From: Prevotella ihumii
Lineage (GTDB): Bacteria > Bacteroidota > Bacteroidia > Bacteroidales > Bacteroidaceae
NCBI RefSeq assembly: GCF_900155655.1
Contig: NZ_LT706987.1
Location: forward strand, 1,697,715-1,757,402
Reading direction: 5' to 3'
DNA: 59,688 nucleotides
Under the pieces are notes generated by a model. The model was given only the letters and a program-made list of their open reading frames with translations, searched no databases and had not been told where the DNA came from. Positions within the stretch are counted from its first letter, which is position 1. Every line of letters starts with the position of its first letter. This document shows, piece after piece, positions 1 through 8,698 of this stretch. The translations under genes and the position numbers were made by a program.

Positions 1-258
1 GTCGCCAACCTTGATGCGGGGAACACTGGCATGAAGGTAGCAAAGATGCTCGAAGAAATTTAAGTGGCGCCAAGTCTTGTCTATGGTGTCATAGGCTGTA
101 GCCTCTGCCTCACCGACTTTGAAACGATGACCACGAGGGAAACTTAGCCATATATGAAGCTCCTTGGCGGAATGCTCGCCATCAATAAACTCAATCTTGG
201 ATACTGTCCAAGGTTCTGACAGGCCTAATGCCATTGTAAATATCTCGGTACTATTCAT
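1..258 (-). CDS. ISL3-family transposase, N-terminal 86 residues (3' end outside window)
   Basis: The reverse strand from ATG at 258 reads open to the window edge. The product begins MNSTEIFTMALGLSEPW and contains TWRHLNFFEHLCYLHASVPR, which matches the N-terminal region of ISL3 (IS204/IS1001/IS1165) transposases, where a W-R-H-L-(N/D) stretch and a V-P-R-(I/V) stretch flank the zinc-binding region. The usual CxxC pair is not obvious in the visible part. The catalytic DDE domain would lie to the left of the window. It is a mobile-element gene and is unrelated to the permease block next to it. Confidence 0.75.
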   Translation of the reverse strand, partial: MNSTEIFTMALGLSEPWTVSKIEFIDGEHSAKELHIWLSFPRGHRFKVGEAEATAYDTIDKTWRHLNFFEHLCYLHASVPRIKVGD

Positions 259-322
259 TTTGCAAAGGTAACATTTTGACGAGAAATATTCGATACCTAC
301 CCACACGATTCGTTATAGAGCC
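1..322 (-). mobile_element. ISL3-family insertion sequence, one end (partial)
   Basis: The transposase start (258) is preceded by a TACCTTTG -7 element (minus strand, 263-270). Reading on the minus strand, the sequence at 322-311 is GGCTCTATAACG, which resembles the GGCTCT-type terminal inverted repeat of ISL3 elements. The element therefore probably ends at 322, and 323-330 would be one copy of the target duplication. The other end lies outside the window. The family match is seen in the protein; the exact terminus is inference. Confidence 0.6.
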
Positions 323-367
323 ATAATCTATGATGCTCCGTAGTGGTGTTTCTCCTATTCGTTGGGC

Positions 368-1672
368 TTAATTTATCTGCCCCATTGTCTTCCCTGTTTT
401 CTTGTCAATGTGAATGATTGCTGTTACAACGAAGGGCAGAATGTTTGCAACAGATACAATTACGAAGAAATGGCGATAGCCTACATACTCTTGTAAGATG
501 CCAGTAAACCATCCCGAAGCCATAAGCGAGAAGGCTGTAACGGCTGTAACGAGCGACAAACGAAAGGTGGAATACTTGCCAATGGAGAGATGGAAAAGCA
601 AATAAATGTATGCCATAACACCAAAACCGAAACAGAATTGCTCTACAAATACTACCACGTTAATGACAGAAAGGGTAGAAACAAAATTGTAACTGAGGTA
701 GATATAAAGCATTTTTGGAAAGGTTATGGCACACACCATCCACCAAATACAACGTTTTAACCCCCACTTATGTATCGCTTTGATGCCTAAAATGCAACCC
801 CAAATCACAGCAAACGCACCCACAGAACCTTGCGCTAAAGCCAATTCTTGCGGCGAAAGGCTCAAGCCACCATTGCTTTCGGGGTCAATAAGAAACAAGG
901 GGGCAATGCGAAAGAACATTCCTTCAGGTATCAAGAATAAGAGTAGAAAAAAGAGAATGGAAAGCGAATACGGCAATTGCATAAAGCTATTTTTCGTTTC
1001 GTTCCACCATCGCCGAGTTAAGCCCGAACCTACACGCATCGAAGGTTTATCGGTAGGTCTTGGAAGCATTATTAAATGGTAGACAAAGAGAACAAAAAAG
1101 GCAAGAGCAAGCAAGTTGAAAGTTGTTATCCACGATGTTGTAACCCTGCGATTGAGTACTTCCAAATTGCCTGCAACCATTATTGGAATACCTAACCCAA
1201 AAACAATGGAGAGAAACATAAAAACAATGTTGCTCCCAGCATAAACAGTATGCTGGCGAGGCACTACCAACTTGTAAAAACGAGATATAGCCACATCGTG
1301 GATAACAGCTGCCGAAGCGGTGAAAAACAAGAGCAACATAGACAACAGAAACCAACTCGAGCTTGTCAACGATTTGGCTATCCCCATCATACATAGCCCT
1401 AAAGCAAGTTCCATTGTAAGCACCCAGAATCGTTTGGTGCTAAAACTTGACACAAAGCGTCCAAGCACAGGACGCAAAATGAAAGGTATGAAGAACGAAG
1501 AAGTACTCAACGTAATAGCTCCGTTGCTTTCGCCCATACGATTGTAGAACACTAACGACACAAGAAACACTATCACGTAAGGCAATCCGCCCGTGAAATG
1601 CAACGATGGAAGCCACCACCCATACCGCTTGGGTAATGGTTCTTTGCTTGAATATAAGGTTTCTTGTTCCAT
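368..1672 (-). CDS. MFS-type inner-membrane permease (AmpG-like?)
   Basis: A 434-residue, highly hydrophobic protein with about twelve predicted membrane spans, starting MEQETLYSSKEPLPKRYG. The N-terminal stretch FTGGLPYVIVFLVSLVFY resembles the first helix of AmpG/PAT-type permeases (G-L-P-Y), and charged loops between spans are typical of the major facilitator fold. It is the last gene of a minus-strand block that runs from the glycosyltransferase at 5568 through the DUF4922 and SpoIID-domain genes. Because SpoIID-type proteins act on peptidoglycan, import of a muropeptide is a reasonable guess, but the substrate is not readable from the sequence. The membrane transporter call is secure; the specific role is inference. 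Confidence 0.8.
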   Translation of the reverse strand: MEQETLYSSKEPLPKRYGWWLPSLHFTGGLPYVIVFLVSLVFYNRMGESNGAITLSTSSFFIPFILRPVLGRFVSSFSTKRFWVLTMELALGLCMMGIAKSLTSSSWFLLSMLLLFFTASAAVIHDVAISRFYKLVVPRQHTVYAGSNIVFMFLSIVFGLGIPIMVAGNLEVLNRRVTTSWITTFNLLALAFFVLFVYHLIMLPRPTDKPSMRVGSGLTRRWWNETKNSFMQLPYSLSILFFLLLFLIPEGMFFRIAPLFLIDPESNGGLSLSPQELALAQGSVGAFAVIWGCILGIKAIHKWGLKRCIWWMVCAITFPKMLYIYLSYNFVSTLSVINVVVFVEQFCFGFGVMAYIYLLFHLSIGKYSTFRLSLVTAVTAFSLMASGWFTGILQEYVGYRHFFVIVSVANILPFVVTAIIHIDKKTGKTMGQIN

Positions 1673-1725
1673 ATATTTTGCTCTCTTGGTTTCTGCCAGT
1701 AGCTCTTTTACCTTACTGATTGCTA

Positions 1726-3054
1726 TTATTTGTGCAGTTTTACTATCTCTGCGCCACGATAGTAATGCAGCAATATTTCGTTGTAGTTATACCTACGTTC
1801 GCCCATTACTGCCGCACCTATTTGACAAAGTCCAACACCGTGTCCCCAACCTTTACCCTTGATGGTGAAAAGTTGTGGTATGCCGTCCTCGTTATTGGTT
1901 TTCTCAACAATAAAAGCCGAGCTATACAAGTGGGTTTTGCTAAGTGTGCGACGTATTTCGAGTTCTTTACCAATTATAAAACTACGCTCTGAACCCACAA
2001 TCCTCAAACGATAGATGCGCCCACTTTTGCCTCTTGAAAGTGGAACAAGGTCGATTATCTTGCCCAACTTCATGCCGCACTTTTCTTCTATCAAACTACG
2101 GATTTCGTCTTGTGTATAAATTTGAGTCCATCGATAGAAGTCTTGTGTTTCTTGGTCGTAATTATTGAGAATTTGTTTCAGCACCTTTGCCTCTTTTGTG
2201 TTGCAGAAAACATCTTCCGAGGTTTGTATCCATTGGCGTGCATTGTCCTCATTGGTGAGGTCTAACGATGGCGCATTGTCCTGCGGTGCATCAACCAATG
2301 TGGTGAGATAAGGCTTGCGAATATTCTCCCAACAATACTGAAACTCCTCCACAACTCCTCCACAACACTTGCTAAAACGTGCATCGCACAACGTTCCATT
2401 GTACATCAATATTTCGCCTCTTGTTTGTTTTATAGCTTCCGTTACGTGTATGTTGGTTGCTTTGGTTATGCCTTGATAGCGTTGACAGTGGTCGTCTGCA
2501 CACACATCAAATAGGCTGTGGTCATCTCTGTCGTACCATCTTGTAAGTTCTGTCTCGGTCTTTGTGCAACTGCACATTGATGCCGTTGTTGCCTTGACTT
2601 TTGCTTTTCTGTTCTCAATCTGTGCCAATAGCCAACTGCGCGATATAACTGCGTGTGCTTTCAGTAGTTCTAACGATGATGTAGCATTCATTTCGCTTGA
2701 GATAACACTCGTTAGATAGGTTTCGATAGGTAGCTCGTTGATGGCGCAAATGCTATCATTTGCCACTACAAAATGAAGTTTGCCCAAGAAAGTTTGCGCC
2801 TCTTTGCGCTCCCAATGAAAGTTTACACCGATGGTAACGTCCTCCAATGTAAACGATGCGTGGTCGGTTGTGGGTACAAAGGTTAATTCTTGATAGTCTT
2901 TGCCTTGCCACTGAATAGCCCCATCTACAAGTTCTACTTCTTGTCGACCCTCACACACCTTCTCTTCTATGGTATATGCGCCATTCAGCGTGAAACACAA
3001 GCGTGCTGCACTCACTATGCCTACTGTTACTTTGGGTTCTTCTTGCATCATCAT
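1726..3054 (-). CDS. SpoIID/LytB-domain protein
   Basis: A 442-residue protein. The central part carries the SpoIID signature: the stretch LPIETYLTSVISSEM (~residues 104-118), whose Glu is the likely catalytic residue of SpoIID lytic transglycosylases, followed by LLKAHAVISRSWLL. Near the C-terminus is GKGWGHGVGLCQIGA, the second conserved SpoIID block. The start chosen is the first ATG of three in a row. No signal peptide or membrane anchor is visible, which is odd for an enzyme acting on peptidoglycan and suggests either a cytoplasmic substrate (recycled muropeptides) or an atypical export route. It sits between the permease and the DUF4922 gene on the same strand, with gaps of 53 and 85 bp. 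Confidence 0.85.
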   Translation of the reverse strand: MMMQEEPKVTVGIVSAARLCFTLNGAYTIEEKVCEGRQEVELVDGAIQWQGKDYQELTFVPTTDHASFTLEDVTIGVNFHWERKEAQTFLGKLHFVVANDSICAINELPIETYLTSVISSEMNATSSLELLKAHAVISRSWLLAQIENRKAKVKATTASMCSCTKTETELTRWYDRDDHSLFDVCADDHCQRYQGITKATNIHVTEAIKQTRGEILMYNGTLCDARFSKCCGGVVEEFQYCWENIRKPYLTTLVDAPQDNAPSLDLTNEDNARQWIQTSEDVFCNTKEAKVLKQILNNYDQETQDFYRWTQIYTQDEIRSLIEEKCGMKLGKIIDLVPLSRGKSGRIYRLRIVGSERSFIIGKELEIRRTLSKTHLYSSAFIVEKTNNEDGIPQLFTIKGKGWGHGVGLCQIGAAVMGERRYNYNEILLHYYRGAEIVKLHK

Positions 3055-3139
3055 TTCTATATCTTTTTTACATCAAACTATCTTGTTTTTTTATATCAAA
3101 CCACCTTCTCTTTCAGGTCTGACCACGTTCTTTCTCGCC

Positions 3140-3982
3140 TTACAGTTGCCCCTTTACACCTAAGACTATCTTCTTTTTCACCTCGTCTATTTGCGTTGGT
3201 GTCAGTATGATTTCACTCATAATCTCCAAAACCTTAGTTTTGGTGAGCCTATCAAAGTCTTCTTGGCGAGGCAGTATCAATAATCCACCCATATCCAATG
3301 CACCCGGGCTAATCATATATTGTGCTTTGCCTTCAGCCGAGTAGCACGTTGGGCGATGCTTTCTTCGTGGGAACACTACCGAAACATAGGCGTCTTCCTC
3401 CTTCCAAGCTACAATGTTCATCATAGGTTCTATATCGTCTTGTTGCATAGGAAGTGCATCGTAAAGGCGATTGAACATAGCGCAATGAATGGCTTCCGAC
3501 TTGCTTTGCAGAACAATAGCTGGAAAAACAAAATCCTTAACTAAAGCTATTTGTTCGCCTTCGCCATAACTCACCCACGTTTCAAGATGGTTTGCTAACT
3601 GTTTCCATTGCTGCTGAATGGGCAGTAAACCCTTGCTACCAGCCTGCAAGTGTAGATGGTCGGGCGCACTTGCCCCACATTTTGGCCCATTGTAAAACAC
3701 CATAAACTCTGGATATAGTTCCAACAAGCGGTGTATCTTGGCATAACTTTGCTTTATCTTTTGCAGTTGATGCGTGCGTGATGGTATGGTAAAATGGATA
3801 GGCAGAATGGGGAATGGATTGATAAGAATTTCAAATTCCTCATCAAAGGGTTTTACTATCTGCACCTCTGGTCGGTTCTTTTCGCATAAGAAACACGGAC
3901 GTTTGGCAATAGTAGCCTTGTCCACTTTAGCCCCACTACTTACCATTCGGGCAGGGTTAAACTGTAAGGTTATTCCGCCCAA
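3140..3982 (-). CDS. DUF4922 HIT-like / nucleotidyl phosphorylase-like protein, 5' end frameshifted
   Basis: The open frame encodes a protein with PCFLCEKNRP (Cys30, Cys33, likely zinc ligands) and DHLHLQ (His109, His111, Gln113), the HxHxQ motif of GalT/Ap4A-phosphorylase-type HIT enzymes. This fits the DUF4922 family. The first usable codon in this frame is TTG at 3982, but conserved-looking sequence ([18 protein letters not shown]) continues upstream in the same frame as far as a run of seven A (plus strand, 4054-4060), with no ATG, GTG or TTG. One extra base in that run would join it to ATG at 4068, which has AGGAGGG 10 nt upstream. It would then also join it to the glycosyltransferase frame. 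So the real product either starts near 4068 through a frameshift or is a fusion. Function is known only at fold level. Confidence 0.75.
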   Translation of the reverse strand: MGGITLQFNPARMVSSGAKVDKATIAKRPCFLCEKNRPEVQIVKPFDEEFEILINPFPILPIHFTIPSRTHQLQKIKQSYAKIHRLLELYPEFMVFYNGPKCGASAPDHLHLQAGSKGLLPIQQQWKQLANHLETWVSYGEGEQIALVKDFVFPAIVLQSKSEAIHCAMFNRLYDALPMQQDDIEPMMNIVAWKEEDAYVSVVFPRRKHRPTCYSAEGKAQYMISPGALDMGGLLILPRQEDFDRLTKTKVLEIMSEIILTPTQIDEVKKKIVLGVKGQL

Positions 3983-4041
3983 ATCTCTTGTCTTTATGAG
4001 CTGTAAGTCGTGAAAATGTTTTTCAGCGTCCTTCCACAGAC

Positions 4042-5568
4042 TTAGTTGACGATAAAAAAAGCCGACATACTGTCTGCGCCCTCCTTGTCGCTACCTCGGT
4101 TTTGTCGTTGTCGAGCCACCAGCTCTATTGTGCGCAACCTATCTTTATAAAGGTTATTTGCATTTACCTTTTCTACACTCAATGCCGCATCGCTGTTTCC
4201 TCCCCATCTACGACAGAGGTACAACTCATTGTACAATCTGCCAATACGAAATCTGCGACTAAAGGCTAATCCCATAGCATAATCCTCGCCATAGCTTGTG
4301 TTAGGGAATTTCACCTCACGCGCCAAAGGCGTATAGAAGGCACGTGGCGCACCCAATCCGTTGATGCGTAGGGCGTTGTTACACCCATTGTCTTCTGTCC
4401 ATTCGCTATGGTCTATCAACCCCGGGGGAAGGGTGTTCAGTTCGAAGTCGCACATACGATATGCCCCAATTATCATTGCAGCCTTTTGTTCGTGGAACGC
4501 ATCAACGATTTGTTGCAAGGTTTGGTCTGACGAATAGAGGTCGTCGCTATCCAACTGTACTGCAAATCGTCCACAATATTTGCTCTCTATGGCATAGTTC
4601 CAACAACCTCCGATGCCCAAATCTTTGCGTTCGGGAACGAGGTGTATCAAGCGAGGATTCTCCTTAGCTATCTCGTTGAGTATCTGTGTTGTACCATCGG
4701 TAGAATGATTGTCAACTACGATAACATTATAATCGAATTTTGCCACTTGTGCCAACGCCGATTGCACCGCATCACGTATGGTCTTCTCACGATTGAATAC
4801 AGGGATAACCACCGAAGCCTCCAACTCGAAACCATCATTGTCAAAGTTGGGTTGCTCGTAGTTGTGTGTATCTATCAGTGCCCCCACAGCTTTGAGGTGA
4901 GCCGTAGCCACCTTTTCCATTTCTATCTGCACCTCACGATTGCGAGGGTTCACATAGTCGAATTGCTTCTCACCACTTGCACGCAAATCATCTTCCTCTT
5001 CAGTGTATAAATACTCGTTGAGATGGAAGATAGCAGCCTTACGACTAAAGAACAAACGAAGGTTGTACCACCCTGCAAATTGGTATTCTGAAGAAGCCAT
5101 TTCTTGCAGATAAGCCTTTAAAAGGCGGGTATTTAGAAGTACTAATGAACCAAAATCGAAATCATCACGTATGCTTCCTACTTGGTAGTCTATCACAGGA
5201 TGTTTTACTACCACCCCTTGTTCCACCGAATAGCGGTCTGCATAGACGATGCCTGCCCTCGTGTTTTCAGCTACCTGCACCATACGTTCTAAAGCCTGAT
5301 AACCTATGGTGATAGGTGATGACTTCATATAAAACAAAGCGTAGTCGGCATTAGCGTGTTCGGCAAGGGTACGCATCGTGTTGTCAGATAGCAAATTGTT
5401 TACCGCTACTGCCTTTACATTGCAAGGCAAGACAGTATCTATGGTGTGTGAGGTAAGCAAGCAAATTTGCCCAACGAGTGGGTTGTTGGCAAATTGTGCT
5501 ATCGTTTCGTTCATCTTCTGAATATCTTCGCAAGGAAGAAAACAGTCTATTTTCATATCTTGGTTCAT
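4042..5568 (-). CDS. family 2 glycosyltransferase, two-domain
   Basis: A 508-residue protein. The C-terminal half holds a canonical GT-A family 2 domain: [20 protein letters not shown] (~residue 255), the nucleotide-binding VDNHSTDGT, and QLDSDD, the metal-binding DxD-type motif. Near the end, [13 protein letters not shown] corresponds to the catalytic ED region. The first ~240 residues resemble a second, degenerate glycosyltransferase-like domain without a clear DxD. No membrane segment is visible. It is the first gene of the minus-strand block and has a TATCTTTG -7 element at 5667-5674 (minus strand). Acceptor and sugar are unknown. The end at 4042 lies just after the A/T homopolymer discussed under the DUF4922 gene, so the true C-terminus may differ. 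Confidence 0.85.
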   Translation of the reverse strand: MNQDMKIDCFLPCEDIQKMNETIAQFANNPLVGQICLLTSHTIDTVLPCNVKAVAVNNLLSDNTMRTLAEHANADYALFYMKSSPITIGYQALERMVQVAENTRAGIVYADRYSVEQGVVVKHPVIDYQVGSIRDDFDFGSLVLLNTRLLKAYLQEMASSEYQFAGWYNLRLFFSRKAAIFHLNEYLYTEEEDDLRASGEKQFDYVNPRNREVQIEMEKVATAHLKAVGALIDTHNYEQPNFDNDGFELEASVVIPVFNREKTIRDAVQSALAQVAKFDYNVIVVDNHSTDGTTQILNEIAKENPRLIHLVPERKDLGIGGCWNYAIESKYCGRFAVQLDSDDLYSSDQTLQQIVDAFHEQKAAMIIGAYRMCDFELNTLPPGLIDHSEWTEDNGCNNALRINGLGAPRAFYTPLAREVKFPNTSYGEDYAMGLAFSRRFRIGRLYNELYLCRRWGGNSDAALSVEKVNANNLYKDRLRTIELVARQRQNRGSDKEGADSMSAFFIVN

Positions 5569-5595
5569 TGTTATTTTATTTTCTTATTTGGCTTT

Positions 5596-5646
5596 GTCGG
5601 ACCAGTCGGACCAGTCGGACAGGTCAGACGAGTCCGACTGATCCGA
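5596..5646. repeat. short tandem repeat, GTCGGACCA unit
   Basis: About five imperfect copies of a 9-base unit (GTCGGACCA and variants GTCGGACAG, GTCAGACGA, GTCCGACTG), immediately upstream of the glycosyltransferase start. The complementary unit (GTCGGACTG) is repeated again at 7366-7440, so this is a dispersed minisatellite. Confidence 0.85.
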
Positions 5647-5666
5647 TAATAGCAGCCTATCTTATG

Positions 5667-5674
5667 CAAAGATA
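5667..5674 (-). promoter_or_regulatory. -7 promoter element for the 5568-368 block
   Basis: The minus strand reads TATCTTTG, a perfect Bacteroidetes TAnnTTTG -7 element, about 100 nt upstream of the glycosyltransferase start codon. A -33 element is not clear. Confidence 0.5.
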
Positions 5675-5814
5675 TAACAGAATTGCGAAAAAGACGAAAT
5701 TTTGAACCTATATTTCACGTTTAATAGCAGTGTGCTTTGAACCTTTTTACGCCTTAGCATATTGTTCTGTTTTTCGGTTGTCGAACTTTCAAAAATTAAA
5801 CATCAATCTTTGAG

Positions 5815-5950
5815 CTGCAAAACATATATGTTTGGCGTTGTCAAAGTTCAACTTTGAGGCGGTAAAACATATATGTTTGAGAGGGTAAAACATATATGTT
5901 TTGCAATGCTCTTGTAAGGGTTTGATAATCAAAGATTTATGAATGACTTT
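5815..5950. repeat. AT-rich palindrome cassette, copy 1
   Basis: Three perfect AAACATATATGTTT palindromes lie at 5820-5833, 5865-5878 and 5888-5901, with a CAAAGTTCAACTTTG palindrome between the first two and a TTTGATAATCAA tail. The same arrangement recurs at 13471-13600, so this is a dispersed repeat and not a random AT-rich tract. No ORF covers it. Confidence 0.8.
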
Positions 5951-6012
5951 TTAAAAGGTAGTCTTGTTTTTATGATTGTTCTATTCTTCTTTTTTCAAGA
6001 TTAGTGTTTTAT

Positions 6013-6205
6013 CCCAAATCGTTCGTTAGACTTCTTCGAGATTTGCGAGCTTATTTTGAGCTATTTTTGGTTGTTTTTGAAGACGTTTAGCGAGCTAAAC
6101 AACTGAAAAAACAAACGAAAAGAGCCAAAATAAGGTGCAAAGACGAAGAAAAGCATAACATCTAAACGCTTTAAAAAGCCTTTGCGGGCTAATGATCGAT
6201 TTGGG
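6013..6205 (-). repeat. 193-bp palindromic dispersed repeat, copy 1 (inverted orientation)
   Basis: It begins CCCAAATCG and ends CGATTTGGG. The interior is a large imperfect inverted repeat: the arm with GAAGAAAAGCATAAC faces the arm with TTCTTCGAGATTTGC around a TTTAGCGAGCTAAA centre. It is in the opposite orientation to the five copies at 11831, 13234, 19404, 28811 and 31042. It has no coding capacity of its own; short ORFs seen inside copies are by-products. Confidence 0.9.
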
Positions 6206-6343
6206 TTTATGCTCAAAACTATTCTTTACAAGGCGAGAAAAATGAAGAAAAAGCGTTGCGATGATACGTTTCGAATAGATAAAAGCTGTATCAACACTTG
6301 CAAATTTCTAATCCACAACGTGGCATAAGTCGAAAAAAATGCG

Positions 6344-6351
6344 TAAGTTTG
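6344..6351 (+). promoter_or_regulatory. -7 element upstream of the TPR gene
   Basis: TAAGTTTG matches TAnnTTTG exactly and lies 118 nt before the TPR start codon at 6470. No convincing -33 element is visible. Confidence 0.4.
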
Positions 6352-6469
6352 CAGATACTTACACTTGAAAACAATAAGAACGTGCTGCTTTTCCACCTTA
6401 TATATAATATACGGAGTGGAGAGTGCATAACACAAAAATAATCTTTCACAAAAGAAATACATATAGCGT

Positions 6470-7348
6470 ATGAACTTTTTTCAGAAACTTTTTGGAGGTA
6501 AAGAAGAAACCAAAGAAGAAGTAAAGGTGCAGAACGAAGCGAAAAACTTCGAGATGTTTAAATATGACGGTGTGCGTGCAATGAAGACAGGCGAGGTGGA
6601 ATATGCTGTGAAATGCTTCAAACGAGCTTTAGAAATACAAGACGATTTGGAGATACACGACCATCTTTCGGTACTTTTTGCACATCAAGGACAGCTTACC
6701 GAAGCATACGACGAACTCCAACTATTGAGCGAAGCACAGCCCGATAACATTCAGATATATGTGCGAATGGCAAATATTGCTTATATGATGGAGAATTATG
6801 GGACGATGGCAACAGCGTGCGAAAAAGCCATACTGATAGACAAGGACAATGCCGAAGCACATTATTTATACGCACAAGCCAGCAAAGGGCAGGGCGATGA
6901 TGTAAATACGGTGGCTATGGCTACGAAGGCAATATCGTTAAACGAAAAATATGGCGATGCCTACTTGCTCCGTGGCGAAACCTACCTACGTATGGAGCAG
7001 TTGGACGATGCTACGGCGGATGCCAACTGGTTGTTGGAACATACTGCAGACAATGAAGACGTGTTGTTGCTCAAGGCGCATATAGAACGTGCTTTGCCGC
7101 ATAACGAGGAAGCCATTGCGTGGTTTGGCAAAGTGATAGATGCTAATCCTTTCTCTGCACAGGCTTATAAAGAGCGTGGCGAAGTGTATGCAGAAATGGG
7201 TAAGGATAGTGAAGCGGCAGCCGATGCAGCAAAGGCGGCAGAGTTGATGCCTGTGGGAGGCGATAACGAAGGTGATGGGGCATCGTCACAAGATATTGCC
7301 ACCCAAATGGAAAAGAAATATAAAGAGATGAATCCCTATGGCTTTTAA
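6470..7348 (+). CDS. tetratricopeptide-repeat protein
   Basis: A 292-residue soluble protein made of about seven TPR-like helical pairs; examples are GEVEYAVKCFKRALEIQDD, TMATACEKAILIDKDNAEAH and EEAIAWFGKVIDANPFSAQA. The first ~25 residues (MNFFQKLFGGKEETKEEVK) are charged and lack a signal peptide, so it probably acts in the cytoplasm as a scaffold. The C-terminus (TQMEKKYKEMNPYGF) is not TPR. It stands alone: the gene before it is 900 bp away on the other strand, and a repeat with a hairpin separates it from the next gene. The binding partner cannot be deduced. Confidence 0.85.
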   Translation: MNFFQKLFGGKEETKEEVKVQNEAKNFEMFKYDGVRAMKTGEVEYAVKCFKRALEIQDDLEIHDHLSVLFAHQGQLTEAYDELQLLSEAQPDNIQIYVRMANIAYMMENYGTMATACEKAILIDKDNAEAHYLYAQASKGQGDDVNTVAMATKAISLNEKYGDAYLLRGETYLRMEQLDDATADANWLLEHTADNEDVLLLKAHIERALPHNEEAIAWFGKVIDANPFSAQAYKERGEVYAEMGKDSEAAADAAKAAELMPVGGDNEGDGASSQDIATQMEKKYKEMNPYGF

Positions 7349-7349
7349 A

Positions 7350-7452
7350 CCCAAATCGCTCATTAGACTGGTCGGACTGGTCGGACTGGTCGGACTGGTC
7401 GGACTTGTCTGACGGGTCTGGATGGTCTGACTGGTCGGACGACCGATTTGGG
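7350..7452. repeat. variant of the palindromic repeat with a minisatellite interior
   Basis: The ends are those of the 193-bp family (CCCAAATCGCTCATTAGAC at left, GACCGATTTGGG at right), but the interior is replaced by tandem GTCGGACTG units (7366-7440). Confidence 0.8.
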
Positions 7453-7479
7453 TTAAATTGTCAAACTGATTTAAAGCGG

Positions 7480-7541
7480 TGTAGGGGATCGATTTATCGA
7501 GTTCCATAAGCCAACGGAACTCGATAAATCGAGCCCCTACA
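7480..7541. repeat. 62-bp near-perfect hairpin
   Basis: TGTAGGGG and TCGATTTATCGAGTTCC pair with GGAACTCGATAAATCGA and CCCCTACA across a short loop, giving a stem of about 25 bp with one mismatch. It ends 23 bp before the DAHP synthase start codon and has no T-run, so it is probably a REP-like palindrome and not an intrinsic terminator. If transcribed it would occupy the mRNA leader. Confidence 0.85.
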
Positions 7542-7564
7542 TAATAAGGAAAATATAGTATAAG

Positions 7565-8632
7565 ATGGAATTAGAACTATTGCCATTGGGGCTATCACAG
7601 CAAGACAATCAGCCCATAATTATAGCTGGTCCTTGTTCGGCAGAGACCGAAGAGCAGGTGATGACAACGGCACGGCAGTTGGCAGATAAAGGTTGCAAAA
7701 ACTTTAGAGCAGGTGTGTGGAAACCACGCACTAAACCAGGCTGTTTTGAGGGTAATGGCGAAAAAGCATTGCCTTGGTTGAAGCGAGTGAAAGACGAGAC
7801 TGGTATGTTGGTCTCAACTGAAGTGGCAACCCCCGAACACGTAGAACTGGCATTAAAATATGGCATTGATTTCTTTTGGATAGGTGCTCGCACTACTGCC
7901 AATCCTTTTGCGATGCAGGCTTTGGCTGACGCTTTAGCAGATGCAAAAGATTGTGCTGTGTTGGTGAAAAATCCCGTTAATCCCGACCTTGAGTTGTGGA
8001 TAGGAGCACTGCAACGCCTTAATCAAGCTGGTATAAAGCGATTGGGGGCTATTCATCGTGGATTTTCTACTTACGAACAGAAACTTTATCGCAATCTTCC
8101 GATGTGGCAAATCCCTATCGAACTTCAGCGTCGTATCCCTTCATTGCCCATCATTGGCGACCCAAGTCATATAGGTGGGCGAAGAGAGTTGATAGCCCCT
8201 TTGTGTCAACAAGGTTTAGATTTGGGTTTCGATGGTTTAATTGTGGAGAGTCATTGCAAACCCGATGAGGCGTGGAGCGATGCTGCACAGCAAGTAACTC
8301 CCGAACTGTTAGACTATATACTTTCGTTGCTTGTGGTGCGTGATAAGAAAACCACACGTGAAGAATTGAGCAGATTGCGCTCGTTGATTGACGAAATGGA
8401 CAATAATTTGATAGACTTATTGGCTAAACGTTTTCAGCTTTGTAGGAAGATAGGTAAGTTTAAGAAAGCGCATAACATGACCGTTCTTCAGTCTACACGC
8501 TACAATGAGATGATGGAAAAATGTAGTGCGCAAGGCAGCTTGTGTGGTATCGACCCTGTCTTTTCCAAACATCTGTTCGAGTTGATACACGAAGAGAGCG
8601 TGCGACAGCAGCTTAATATCATTAATCAATAA
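7565..8632 (+). CDS. bifunctional DAHP synthase / chorismate mutase
   Basis: A 355-residue enzyme. Residues ~1-255 are a class I-beta 3-deoxy-D-arabino-heptulosonate-7-phosphate synthase: GPCSAETEEQ (~21-30), RAGVWKPRTKPGCFEG (PEP/metal region), KNPVNPDLELWIGAL, and DPSHIGGRR. Residues ~265-355 are an AroQ-type chorismate mutase (SRLRSLIDEMDNNLIDLLAK, then RFQLCRKIGKFKK). The fusion joins the first step of the shikimate pathway to the first step toward phenylalanine and tyrosine, and in this family the mutase domain commonly serves as an allosteric sensor of prephenate or chorismate. It is monocistronic and ends at a clear terminator. Confidence 0.93.
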   Translation: MELELLPLGLSQQDNQPIIIAGPCSAETEEQVMTTARQLADKGCKNFRAGVWKPRTKPGCFEGNGEKALPWLKRVKDETGMLVSTEVATPEHVELALKYGIDFFWIGARTTANPFAMQALADALADAKDCAVLVKNPVNPDLELWIGALQRLNQAGIKRLGAIHRGFSTYEQKLYRNLPMWQIPIELQRRIPSLPIIGDPSHIGGRRELIAPLCQQGLDLGFDGLIVESHCKPDEAWSDAAQQVTPELLDYILSLLVVRDKKTTREELSRLRSLIDEMDNNLIDLLAKRFQLCRKIGKFKKAHNMTVLQSTRYNEMMEKCSAQGSLCGIDPVFSKHLFELIHEESVRQQLNIINQ

Positions 8633-8640
8633 TATTCTAC

Positions 8641-8689
8641 GAGGCTGAAATAAGGAGTTAAACTCTTTGTTGCAGCCTCTTTAGTTTTT
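8641..8689 (+). terminator. intrinsic terminator after DAHP synthase
   Basis: GAGGCTG (8641-8647) pairs with CAGCCTC (8673-8679), followed by TTTAGTTTTT. Confidence 0.85.
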
Positions 8690-8698
8690 AATCAATAT

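Noticed and set aside
8151..8357. Short minus-strand ORFs inside the DAHP synthase/chorismate mutase gene
   Set aside because: Antisense shadows without start context; the plus-strand enzyme is unambiguous.
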